Source: Alphaproteobacteria bacterium | GTDB taxonomy: Bacteria; Pseudomonadota; Alphaproteobacteria; UBA9655 | NCBI GenBank assembly: GCA_019746105.1 | Contig: JAIESK010000028.1 | Location: 1 to 42,854, forward strand | DNA: 42,854 nucleotides | Direction: 5' to 3' | Shown here: positions 9,268-17,386 of the stretch, piece by piece | How positions within the stretch are numbered: position 1 is the stretch's first letter | Layout of the letters: the number at the start of each line of letters is the position of its first letter | Program-made: the position numbers and the translations under genes | Notes under the pieces: model-generated | The model's database searches: none | The model's input: only the letters and a program-made list of their open reading frames with translations | What the model was told of the DNA's origin: nothing

Positions 9268-9985
9268 AACGTCTCTCTCTGTTTTGATAGGTTAAAAGAG
9301 TTTCCATGAAGTCTTCTGGAGTAAAATCAGGCCAGAATTTGTCCACAAAAACCAGTTCTGTATAAGCCATTTGCCACAAAAGATAATTGCTAATGCGTTG
9401 TTCGCCGCTGGTGCGAATCATAAGGTCAGGATCAGGAACACCTGTGGTGTAAAGGTGCTCTTCAAAGGTTTTTTCCGTAATCTCTTCCGCATCCAGTCGT
9501 CGATCGCGAACTTTTTGAGCAATCTCTTGAATGGCATGTATAATTTCAGCTCGGCTTCCATAGCTGATGGCCATTTGAAGAGTGAGAGCTTTATTGTTTT
9601 TTGTGAGTTCTTCAACATGATTGATAAGGTTGAGAATAGTATTGGGAAGAAGAGTCCTTTCTCCAATGACCTTTAGGCGCACGCCTTCTTTATGAAGTTC
9701 TTCAGCTTCTGTTTCAAGGTAATGTTGTAAAAGAGCCATAAGCCCCGTAACTTCATGGGGATCCCGGCGCCAATTTTCTGAAGAAAAAGCATAGAGAGTA
9801 AGGTAGGAAATACCAATGCGCGATGCTGCTGTCACAATTTCACGAGCGACTTCACTACCCTTCTTATGGCCTTCTAGGCGAGAAAGGGATTGCTGACGCG
9901 CCCATCTTCCATTGCCATCCATAATGATAGCCACATGTTGGGGAATTTTTGTGAGATGTTGGTCATTCATTGGAAAGTGCCTCAT
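9251..9985 (-). CDS. uppS: Undecaprenyl diphosphate synthase
   Basis: A cis-prenyltransferase making the C55 lipid carrier for peptidoglycan and surface polysaccharides. The family block [13 protein letters not shown] is at 18-30 with catalytic D23. [11 protein letters not shown] and the C-terminal [19 protein letters not shown] are both intact. The start is uncertain: ATG 9985 overlaps the frr stop as ATGA, while ATG 9970 follows a GAGG about 11 nt upstream. Both leave the enzyme complete. It lies in the conserved order frr-uppS-cdsA. Confidence 0.96.
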   Translation of the reverse strand: MRHFPMNDQHLTKIPQHVAIIMDGNGRWARQQSLSRLEGHKKGSEVAREIVTAASRIGISYLTLYAFSSENWRRDPHEVTGLMALLQHYLETEAEELHKEGVRLKVIGERTLLPNTILNLINHVEELTKNNKALTLQMAISYGSRAEIIHAIQEIAQKVRDRRLDAEEITEKTFEEHLYTTGVPDPDLMIRTSGEQRISNYLLWQMAYTELVFVDKFWPDFTPEDFMETLLTYQNRERRFGTAA

Positions 9986-10539
9986 ACTTGAAGAATTTCT
10001 TTTTCTTTATGGGATAGAGCCTCATCTACCTTTTTAATAAACTCATCAGTGACTTTTTGAATTTCATCGGAAAGGCGATGAGAGTCATCTTCTGAGATAT
10101 GACTGTCGCGTTCCATGGTTTTGATTTGATCCATCCCATCCCGCCGAATATTGCGGATGGCGATACGTCCTTGCTCTGCATATTTTCCTGCCACTTTCAC
10201 CAATTCTTTTCGGCGTTCTTCGCTTAATTCAGGAAGGGGAACACGAATCACAGCCCCAGCTGCTGAAGGGTTAAGTCCAAGGCCCGCTTCACGGATAGCC
10301 TTTTCCACAGCTGGCGCTAAGGATTCATCCCACACCTGGACGGTCAGAAGGCGAGGCTCGGGAATATTAATATTGCCCACTTGATTGATGTGCATGCGAC
10401 TTCCATAAGCATCGACAGTCACGGATTCTAAAAGGGTAGGGGAGGCCCGCCCGGTTCTTAAGCCGGTAAAGTCCTTATGGACGATGTCAAAAGCAGCTGT
10501 CATGCGTTTTTTCAACTCGGGAATAATGTTTTGACTCAT
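9982..10539 (-). CDS. frr: Ribosome recycling factor
   Basis: Splits post-termination ribosomes with EF-G. The 185-residue length is standard. Family blocks include [12 protein letters not shown], the [10 protein letters not shown] stretch and a RRDGMDQIK stretch in the long helical domain. GAGGG lies a few bases before the ATG. The gene usually next upstream, pyrH, is absent; instead a large orphan gene lies 135 bp upstream on the same strand. A TATAGT -10-like hexamer (10581-10586, minus) in that gap suggests the cluster has its own promoter. Confidence 0.97.
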   Translation of the reverse strand: MSQNIIPELKKRMTAAFDIVHKDFTGLRTGRASPTLLESVTVDAYGSRMHINQVGNINIPEPRLLTVQVWDESLAPAVEKAIREAGLGLNPSAAGAVIRVPLPELSEERRKELVKVAGKYAEQGRIAIRNIRRDGMDQIKTMERDSHISEDDSHRLSDEIQKVTDEFIKKVDEALSHKEKEILQV

Positions 10540-10674
10540 TTTCTGACCCTCACGATCCTCATTTTATTCTTGATTCTCAGACTATACTCAATTGGAAGGC
10601 AAAGAGGAAAGTTTTTTTTCACAGATCTGAAATCCCGGTTTAAAGAAAACTGCTTACCAGAAAGTTATTGAAGT

Positions 10675-12306
10675 CTAATCTCCTCCTTGATCGGTCCAAA
10701 GAACTCTTAAAAACTGGTAGGGTAGATTATAGAGCTTAAATCGTCCATCTAAGTGAGCAAGAATATTTTCTTTATCCCATCCATCAAGATACGTTTGTTC
10801 TAAAGCATCTAATGCCATTTTTAATTTATGTCCTTTAAGGATTGAACTCTTTTCATTCCTTTGTTTATGACCTAATTCAAACGTTACTGAACGATCTCTA
10901 TCTGCCCTTTTCCAATTAATTGTAACTTTGTTTCCATTTCGTCTAATGATTCCATTTTTAAACTTTGCGGCATGTTCATACATCCTTTTAATGTCTTTTT
11001 TATTAGCAGAATTCTTTAAACGTATTTCTTGAACAGTTGATAAGAAACTCTTTCTCTCGCTATCATTTGCAGAGGAAGCGCTAGCTCTCGAATATGAATC
11101 AATATTCTGAAGTTCTGATGTAGGTGGCTTCGATACTCCCCGAGTTTTTACTTTAGGCTTAGAAGCACTAAGGACGGGAGTGCTAGCTGCTGAAGCGCTA
11201 GTTGCAGAAGTGTTTGATAAAGAGGATGAGCTTTCTGTTATAGTGGGAATCCCCAATTCGTCTACTCTAGAGGAAGAGTTCAAGCGACGAGAGTTTCGTC
11301 TTTTTTTAGGTTTAGGCTCCAAATTTGCATCAACTCTAAGCGGAGCGGCCAAGTCATCTACAAGATTCAACCACTGTTTCTTTTCATTATAAACCATTCG
11401 ACATCCATTATAGAAATTTTTAATACTGTCTCCTATACGTAGATAATAGAGATACTTAAGAATCGTTAGAGGTACATTATGATCGCTTATTTGAGAAAAA
11501 TCTCCCTGATACACTGCTATCAATAGTTTCTGTCTCATTTTTTCTTCAAAAAATTTAGCACTCGTTGTCGTAGAACATGCTTTAAGAAAACTTCGAAAAG
11601 GCGAGCTCGGGGAAGGCGTGTTTCCTCTTAGTTGACTGATTAAATCTCGGGCAGATAGTAAGAAATTTACAAAGCTTGCACTTGTGGTCCAAACATTAAT
11701 ACGGGGATCCAATTTGAAGCCCGAATGAAAATCAGGATAAAATGTATATAATCCTATTGGATGATGTGTTTGAATTATATAGACAGTTTGTGGAATCCAC
11801 AAAACAGCAGATGCAACATCGAGTCCATTAGTAAGATAATTAAAGAAACGAGAAATATCTTTTTGAGAATCTTGTTTTTCAAGCACTTGAATTTGTTGTT
11901 TACCTCTAGTTTTTTTTCCTCTTTTAGTCTGATTGTCTGTTGAGATACTTGTGGAAGGAGATCTCCACCTCATGTAGGCGCAAAAACTAAGATCATAACA
12001 TGCTGAAGCAATAAGTTGAAGTCCAAGCATAGTACTTCCCTGTTCTGCCAATAGAAGTCCATTGTTATAGTATTCATCTGAATATTGATTAGAAGAGCTA
12101 TTATTGTATTCTTCCGTTAATTGTTGTCCTGCAAAAATTAGCCCTGCTCCCATACTTACTTTTGCTATTGATCGCAAGAGAACACGTGTAACGGGTTCTC
12201 TATCTTCCGTATCATTCATCGCTGCGAGAGAAATTGGCAAAAAAATTGCCAATATAAGAAAATAAAAAAATGTAATTCTAGAAAATTTTTTTAATTTTAT
12301 AAACAT
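10675..12306 (-). CDS. Large exported protein of unknown function
   Basis: I do not recognise this 543-residue protein. An uncleaved or cleaved signal sequence covers about 1-29 (basic start, hydrophobic core, LAA). Residues 30-230 hold several moderately hydrophobic segments (for example SMGAGLIFAG and AVLWIPQTVYII), which may be membrane-associated. A Ser/Ala/Thr-rich low-complexity linker lies at roughly 345-425. The C-terminal 110 residues form a compact basic domain containing RRNGNKVTINWKRADRDRSV, faintly like small HicA-type RNA-binding folds. AAAGG precedes the ATG. Its DNA is more AT-rich than the housekeeping genes downstream. Export plus orphan status makes a host-interaction role possible but unproven. 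Confidence 0.7.
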   Translation of the reverse strand: MFIKLKKFSRITFFYFLILAIFLPISLAAMNDTEDREPVTRVLLRSIAKVSMGAGLIFAGQQLTEEYNNSSSNQYSDEYYNNGLLLAEQGSTMLGLQLIASACYDLSFCAYMRWRSPSTSISTDNQTKRGKKTRGKQQIQVLEKQDSQKDISRFFNYLTNGLDVASAVLWIPQTVYIIQTHHPIGLYTFYPDFHSGFKLDPRINVWTTSASFVNFLLSARDLISQLRGNTPSPSSPFRSFLKACSTTTSAKFFEEKMRQKLLIAVYQGDFSQISDHNVPLTILKYLYYLRIGDSIKNFYNGCRMVYNEKKQWLNLVDDLAAPLRVDANLEPKPKKRRNSRRLNSSSRVDELGIPTITESSSSLSNTSATSASAASTPVLSASKPKVKTRGVSKPPTSELQNIDSYSRASASSANDSERKSFLSTVQEIRLKNSANKKDIKRMYEHAAKFKNGIIRRNGNKVTINWKRADRDRSVTFELGHKQRNEKSSILKGHKLKMALDALEQTYLDGWDKENILAHLDGRFKLYNLPYQFLRVLWTDQGGD

Positions 12307-12559
12307 AAAAACCTTTCTATAAAATAAATAGTATTAAGTTTTTGTAGAAGAATATTGAAAAAACGAGTAAAGTTTTGCCAAATACATTTATCAAAAAAAT
12401 TTAAATTCAATACTTATCGTAATAAGCATTAATTTTGTAATCTAGAATTTGCAAGAGAAAAATTCCTTTTTGTATCTATTATATATATTTTGCGTTTATA
12501 AATCTTCATATTTTTATTGACTTTTCTCATTTTTAAGGCACCATTCATTAATTCACTTT
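12307..12559. other. AT-rich intergenic region between divergent genes
   Basis: Very AT-rich DNA between the orphan exported protein (minus) and the znu operon (plus). I see no convincing reading frame or RNA gene. It presumably carries both promoters, but no hexamer pair stands out. Confidence 0.5.
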
Positions 12560-12576
12560 TTAAGAATGATTCTTAA
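12560..12576. promoter_or_regulatory. Perfect palindrome, candidate metal-regulator operator
   Basis: TTAAGAAT and ATTCTTAA are exact reverse complements around one central G (17 bp). The site lies 20 bp before the 34-residue reading frame and 128 bp before znuC. The size and symmetry suit a Fur/Zur/Mur-family dimer. It does not match a specific alphaproteobacterial Zur or Mur box that I can quote with certainty. Confidence 0.5.
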
Positions 12577-12596
12577 CTGAGAGTACGGTGTGTTAA

Positions 12597-12701
12597 ATGA
12601 GAAATTATGAGAATCCAATATTACAAGGGGCTTTTTTTCGGCTCTTAACGATGAGTATCCTTTTAGCTGCCCTGTGGTTGGGCGTTTACTGGGCATTTTA
12701 A
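12597..12701 (+). CDS. Possible 34-residue single-span membrane protein
   Basis: A short frame (ATG 12597, TAA 12701) ending 3 bp before the znuC start. The first 12 residues are polar (MRNYENPILQGA). Residues 13-34 form one hydrophobic helix with aromatic residues at its end. An in-frame TAA directly precedes the ATG. The ribosome binding site is weak (GAGAG 13 nt upstream), which is the main doubt. Its position as the first cistron before znuC suggests either a small transporter subunit or regulator, or a coupling leader. I do not recognise a named family. Confidence 0.4.
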   Translation: MRNYENPILQGAFFRLLTMSILLAALWLGVYWAF

Positions 12702-12704
12702 CCT

Positions 12705-13514
12705 ATGGAGCATGCCTCGCCCTCTTTTTGGAATATCTTTCAGAAAAAACATAAGGTGGTTCATTGTGAGGCAGGAGGTTCCCCCGGGATTGAGATCAAG
12801 AATCTGACGGTAACTTATCCCAAGAATACAGTTATTTCAGGTCTGATGTGTCATTTTGATGTTCCCTCTCTTTGGGCCATTGTGGGGCCCAATGGGGGAG
12901 GCAAAAGTACTTTGTTAAGAGCCCTTTTGGGCTTACAAAAACCCATAACTGGGAAAGTCATCTTCCGAGGCTTTTGCCCTTGTGACGTGGCTTATTTAGC
13001 CCAGCAAAATCAACTCGATCGACGCTTTCCCTTGACCGTTGGCGACACCATTGCCATGGGCCTTTTTCGTGAGGTGGGGATTTTTAGAAGGTACACCAAA
13101 GAACAGCGGGACAAAATGCAGGCAGCTCTCGAGCAAGTAGGACTGGCTTCTTTTGCTAAAACGCCCCTTCAAGCCCTCTCGGGTGGGCAATTTCAACGGG
13201 TTCTTTTTGCTCGCCTTATTTTACAAGATGCTCCTGTAATTTTTTTAGATGAGCCTTTTACAGGCGTTGATACCCGAACCATTGCCGATTTAATGAAATT
13301 AGTGCATGTTTGGGTACAGGAAAAGCGGCTGGTCATTGCGGTTTTACACGACACGGCCTTGGTAAATGAGCATTTCCCAAATACTTTGCTTCTTGCGCGC
13401 CAGTTTTACCGTGAAGGGCCTACAGAAAAAGTGCTTACAAAAGCAAACATACAATCCATGATTGAAACTTCGCAAGCTTGGGAGGCAATGGTAGGAGAAG
13501 AGCCTCATGGTTGA
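12705..13514 (+). CDS. znuC: Zinc/manganese ABC transporter ATP-binding protein
   Basis: The ATPase of a metal importer, 269 residues. Walker A GPNGGGKST is at 61-69, Q-loop Q100, signature LSGGQ at 158-162, Walker B VIFLDEP at 178-184 and switch histidine H215. About 25 extra residues precede the ABC domain. It overlaps znuB by 8 bp and belongs to a znuC-znuB-znuA operon, possibly controlled by the palindrome at 12560-12576. Confidence 0.93.
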   Translation: MEHASPSFWNIFQKKHKVVHCEAGGSPGIEIKNLTVTYPKNTVISGLMCHFDVPSLWAIVGPNGGGKSTLLRALLGLQKPITGKVIFRGFCPCDVAYLAQQNQLDRRFPLTVGDTIAMGLFREVGIFRRYTKEQRDKMQAALEQVGLASFAKTPLQALSGGQFQRVLFARLILQDAPVIFLDEPFTGVDTRTIADLMKLVHVWVQEKRLVIAVLHDTALVNEHFPNTLLLARQFYREGPTEKVLTKANIQSMIETSQAWEAMVGEEPHG

Positions 13515-14358
13515 TTTCTTTATTTCTCCCTTTGCGGATTATATGTTTTTAAGGCGCGCCTTGATGGCATGTATGGCTTTGGCCTTGGGATGCGGTCCTG
13601 TTGGGGTTCTCTTGGTTTTAAGGCGGATGAGTTTGATGGGAGATGCTCTCTCTCACGCCATTCTTCCCGGAGCGGCTATAGGTTTTTTGATTGGAGGACT
13701 CTCCTTACCTGCCATGGGACTTGGAGGATTTGTCGTTGGTTTTATTGTTGCCTCCCTTTCGGGCGTGATTTCTCGTTTTACTATTTTGAATGAGGATGCC
13801 AGCTTTGCTGGATTTTACTTGATTTCCCTTGCCCTGGGCGTGCTTATTATTTCAACACAAGGGAGCCAAGTTGATTTGATGCATATTCTCTTTGGCACCA
13901 TTCTAGCTGTTGACAATACCTCTCTTTTTATGGTGACGGGCATTACAACTTTTACCTTATGTATCCTGGCCATCATTTATCGCCCTCTTTTGATTGAATG
14001 TTTTGATCCGGGTTTTTTGCGGGTCATTGGAGGCTGGGGAGGAATGTATCATTTCCTTTTTCTTGTTTTGGTTGCCTTAAATCTTGTGGCCGCCTTTCAA
14101 GCTTTAGGCACATTGATGGCCTTGGGTATGATGATGCTACCCGCTGTATCCTCTCGTCTTTGGGCTCGCCATGTGTGGTCTCTTTTCTTGTTTTCTAGTT
14201 TTTTTGCTGTTCTCTCCGGTTATTTTGGATTATTGCTTTCCTACCATTTAGAATGGCCGTCAGGACCATCAATTATTTTAATAGCAGGTCTGATTTATGC
14301 TGTATCACTTTTTATAGCTCCCTTTGGAGCACTTAAACGACAACAAGGACGTGACTGA
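13507..14358 (+). CDS. znuB: Zinc/manganese ABC transporter permease
   Basis: A 283-residue ABC-3 family permease with about eight hydrophobic segments. Characteristic stretches are SLMGDALSHAILPGAAIGF near residue 40 and LGTLMALGMMMLPAVSSRL in the last third. It overlaps znuC by 8 bp and its stop shares one base with the znuA start (TGATG), indicating translational coupling. Confidence 0.93.
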   Translation: MVDFFISPFADYMFLRRALMACMALALGCGPVGVLLVLRRMSLMGDALSHAILPGAAIGFLIGGLSLPAMGLGGFVVGFIVASLSGVISRFTILNEDASFAGFYLISLALGVLIISTQGSQVDLMHILFGTILAVDNTSLFMVTGITTFTLCILAIIYRPLLIECFDPGFLRVIGGWGGMYHFLFLVLVALNLVAAFQALGTLMALGMMMLPAVSSRLWARHVWSLFLFSSFFAVLSGYFGLLLSYHLEWPSGPSIILIAGLIYAVSLFIAPFGALKRQQGRD

Positions 14359-15230
14359 TGCGCTTTTTTCTTTTTCTTTCATTTCTCTTTTTCTCAACTA
14401 CATGTATGGCTAAACCGCTTGTAGTGACAACCTTTAGCATTCTGCAAAATATGGTTCATGAAATTGCAGGAGACAAGATTGAGCTTAAAAACCTAGTAGG
14501 CCCTAATCAAGATACTCACGTGTTTGAGCCTCGTCCTGAAAATGCAAAAGATCTGACTCATGCAAAGTTGGTGATTAAAAATGGGTTGGGATTTGAAGGA
14601 TGGCTTGATCGTCTTATTAAGGCGTCAGGTTTTTACGGACAAGTTGTGGTGGCCTCCAAAGGCATTCGGCCCATTCTTCATGGGAAGCGCCGCTTTCCTG
14701 ATCCTCATGGGTGGCATAGTCTTGAGAATGCTCAAGTTTACGTGGATAATATTGTTGAGGGGCTTTCCAGCTTGCTGCCAGAAGAAGCAAAATATTTTAA
14801 AGCTCGCGGAGATGCCTATAAAAAACATTTGAAAGCGTTGCAAGAAAAGACCAACCATGAACTTGAGACCATTCCTGTGGAAAATCGAAAAGTGATTTCT
14901 AATCATAATGCTTTCGACTACTTGGGACGGGAGTTTGACATTACTTTCTTTGCTCCTTTGGGGATTAGTACGGATGCAGAACCTTCTGCACTTGCCGTTG
15001 CAAAACTTATTGAGCGGATTAAAAAAGAAAAGATTCATGTTATGTTTGTGGAGAATATTTCTAATGTCCGTTTGCTTGAGCAAATTTCAAAGGAAACAGG
15101 GGTTACAATTGCTGGCGTACTTTATTCGGATGCCCTCTCAGAGCCAGGTACAGAAGCGGATACTTATCTCAAGATGATGGAGTTTAATCTGTCTGCTTTG
15201 GTTAAAGCTTTTCATGAAAAGCAATCTTAG
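14358..15230 (+). CDS. znuA: Metal-binding periplasmic protein (ZnuA/AztC type)
   Basis: The substrate-binding component of the importer, 290 residues. A signal peptide covers about 1-18 (ending CMA). The four expected metal ligands are H54 (DTHVFEP), H117 (DPHGWHS), H183 (SNHNAFDYLG) and D258 (YSDALS). Three His plus Asp is the zinc-type set; manganese proteins usually have Glu at the third position. The His-rich loop of E. coli ZnuA is absent, as in AztC-like proteins. Zinc is therefore favoured, but manganese is not excluded. Its end overlaps the convergent ANL gene by 4 bp. Confidence 0.88.
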   Translation: MRFFLFLSFLFFSTTCMAKPLVVTTFSILQNMVHEIAGDKIELKNLVGPNQDTHVFEPRPENAKDLTHAKLVIKNGLGFEGWLDRLIKASGFYGQVVVASKGIRPILHGKRRFPDPHGWHSLENAQVYVDNIVEGLSSLLPEEAKYFKARGDAYKKHLKALQEKTNHELETIPVENRKVISNHNAFDYLGREFDITFFAPLGISTDAEPSALAVAKLIERIKKEKIHVMFVENISNVRLLEQISKETGVTIAGVLYSDALSEPGTEADTYLKMMEFNLSALVKAFHEKQS

Positions 15231-16930
15231 AGGGCGTTTTTCTTTTGTTTAAAAAGTTCTTCTTTTAATACATATTTAAGAACTTTACCCATTCCATTTA
15301 CAGGCAATTGATTGCAAAATTTAATGTCGATGTTAATGGCTCCATATTTCTCTCTAAGCAAATTGTTGATATAATGCTTCACTTCTTCAGCCATCATGGG
15401 AACGTCCTCATGTAATATCACATAAATACGAAGGATTGCATCTAAACCCATATCTAACATGCTAATTACTGCTGCTATTTTTATTTTAGGATGTTGATGC
15501 AATATTGTTTCAATTTCTAATAAGGATATATATTTACCTTTGTAAGGAATAAAATCAGCTTGACGGCCTAGTATCCAGATATAACCTTCCTCATTTTGAT
15601 ACGCCCAATCCCCAGTATTAAACCAACCCGATGGGAAAAAAGCTGTTTTATCTAACTCTGGTAGCTGATACCCAGTAACATTGGGACCTTTTATGCATAA
15701 AAGGCCCGCCTCCATCGGTAAGCAATCTCGTAAAATGTTTCCGTTTTTATCAAGTTTTACAATCTTTACTTGTTCATAAGGAAAGCGAGTGCCCGCGGAT
15801 CCGAAATTTTTACTTTCTGGAAGAGAAGAAAAGTTAAAACACCCCACTATGACTTCAGTCTGACCCCATAAAGTTGCGATGCATACATCTGTGATGGCCT
15901 TAAATTGGTTGAAGTCTTCTTTGCTTATAGCCACATTACCAGAAACAGCCGAATATAAACTACTGACATCTGCACCATTGAGTGGAATTTTTAGTAATGC
16001 TTTGTAAATAGGCGGAACGGCTATCATTGAAGTTCCTTGATATTTTTCAACAATTTTCCAAAAGTGAGAAATGATTAGAGGGTCAGACCAACCTAAAGGA
16101 CTCATTACAATGACTGAGGCGCCATAAAAAAAGGCAGAAAGCGCTTCAACTATTGGCGCACCAACATGAAACATGGGAAGCCCAGATAAAAGAACAGAAT
16201 TTGTCCTCCCATATTTTGTAAACAAGCCCGCAGCCCACGCTATGTATACCATCCCCTCCTGAGTATGCTGCACAAGCTTAGGAGGCCCCATGGTGCCGCT
16301 TGTATGAAAATAAGAGGAAATCGCCTTAGATTTAATTTTTTTCTGTTGAAATGTAAGGGAAGAAGATTGAGCTGATAACACTTCATAAAAATTATAAGTA
16401 CCCTTTTCAGGATCTGTCTTATCTCCCAATACGATAATTTTTTTTAGCCTTGGATAAAGATTGCGTATGATCAGAATGTTTTCCCATATTTCAGGATTTG
16501 TTTTAAAGTCTGTTGTAATTAAAATTTCGCTCCCTGCTGTTCGTAAAAGTTCTGCAATTTGCTCTGGAGGTAATCTAAAACTAATAGGATTTGCAATTCC
16601 AACAAGTTGGGCAGAAAAGAATAAAAAATAATTTTCAGGAATGTTTGGCAATATATATGAAACGACATCACCTGGTTTAACGCCAAATGCCACGAGGAGA
16701 TTTGCTGCCTGTTTTACCAGATCAAAGAACTGTTGATAAGTGAAGGTTGTTGCCGCATCCAAAGGTGCACAAAAAGGCAGAAAGGTAAGTGCGTTTCTCT
16801 CCGGCCATTTCTTTGCTGCTGATTCAATAATATCATAAATTGTTTTCTCTTTGAGGCGAACCTCTAAAGGTATTTTTTCAATTTCTTCTATATCGTCAAT
16901 ATGATCAATTCGTAAAATTTGAGATTGCAT
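15227..16930 (-). CDS. ANL-superfamily acyl/aryl-CoA synthetase
   Basis: Adenylates a carboxylic acid and probably transfers it to CoA. It has 567 residues with all core motifs: P-loop TSGTMGPPK at 210-218, WGQTE at 355-359, TGD with D441, hinge arginine R456 and C-terminal lysine K549 (GMGKV). The N-terminal half resembles proteobacterial acyl-CoA synthetases (GDVVSYILPNIPENYF). The usual G-G-x-N-I-x-P stretch before the C-terminal subdomain is instead YKGKYISLLEIE, so the substrate may be atypical. GGGAG lies 6 nt before the ATG. It is the third gene of an operon with two cupin proteins, 18 bp after the second. No carrier protein is nearby. Confidence 0.85.
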   Translation of the reverse strand: MQSQILRIDHIDDIEEIEKIPLEVRLKEKTIYDIIESAAKKWPERNALTFLPFCAPLDAATTFTYQQFFDLVKQAANLLVAFGVKPGDVVSYILPNIPENYFLFFSAQLVGIANPISFRLPPEQIAELLRTAGSEILITTDFKTNPEIWENILIIRNLYPRLKKIIVLGDKTDPEKGTYNFYEVLSAQSSSLTFQQKKIKSKAISSYFHTSGTMGPPKLVQHTQEGMVYIAWAAGLFTKYGRTNSVLLSGLPMFHVGAPIVEALSAFFYGASVIVMSPLGWSDPLIISHFWKIVEKYQGTSMIAVPPIYKALLKIPLNGADVSSLYSAVSGNVAISKEDFNQFKAITDVCIATLWGQTEVIVGCFNFSSLPESKNFGSAGTRFPYEQVKIVKLDKNGNILRDCLPMEAGLLCIKGPNVTGYQLPELDKTAFFPSGWFNTGDWAYQNEEGYIWILGRQADFIPYKGKYISLLEIETILHQHPKIKIAAVISMLDMGLDAILRIYVILHEDVPMMAEEVKHYINNLLREKYGAINIDIKFCNQLPVNGMGKVLKYVLKEELFKQKKNAL

Positions 16931-16948
16931 TTAGCGCTCCCTAATTAT

Positions 16949-17368
16949 TCAAGAAGATAAGTTTCTACCTTTCCCTACCTCAATAGAAATAGCATGAAAT
17001 CCATCAGGTGCTTCGCCTATAAATCCGGCTTCGCAATAGGGTGGAATGACAATACAATCTCCAGCAGAAAACTCCCGCTTATCTTCCAGAAGCAACCGCC
17101 CAGAACCTTGATAAACGATTAAAATAGTTAAAGTGTCATGAGTATGTGGCGGAATCATTTCTCCTGCTTTCAAAGTTGCCCAAGCCAGTGAGAATTCAGA
17201 GGGTGATTGAAGAATGTTTTGGAGTGTTGCATTTGAATGAAAAATTCGTAATTCACCTGAATCGTCTAATTTGCCATTTCTCTCTATCAAATGCACGGGA
17301 ATATCTTTACGGGAGACGATAGAAACTTTTTTCGTGGGATCAGGGATTGGCTTTTTATGTGCTAGCAT
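16949..17368 (-). CDS. Stand-alone cupin with incomplete metal site
   Basis: A 139-residue cupin. Motif 1 gives H75 and H77 (PPHTH). Motif 2 reads PPYCEAGFIG, where the metal-binding His is replaced, so metal binding may be weakened or lost. It is clearly paralogous to the N-terminal domain of the next gene upstream: both share VSR..IP, PPY...GFIG and DGF.A.SI. AAAGGA precedes the ATG by about 9 nt. The gaps to both neighbours are 18 bp, in a three-gene operon. The role is unknown; a partner or regulatory subunit of the fusion protein is one option. Confidence 0.75.
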   Translation of the reverse strand: MLAHKKPIPDPTKKVSIVSRKDIPVHLIERNGKLDDSGELRIFHSNATLQNILQSPSEFSLAWATLKAGEMIPPHTHDTLTILIVYQGSGRLLLEDKREFSAGDCIVIPPYCEAGFIGEAPDGFHAISIEVGKGRNLSS

Positions 17369-17386
17369 AAGTTGATATCCTTTGTT

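Noticed and set aside
14625-15083. 152-codon frame antisense to znuA
   Set aside because: Shadow of a strongly supported gene, with no initiation signals or recognisable domain.
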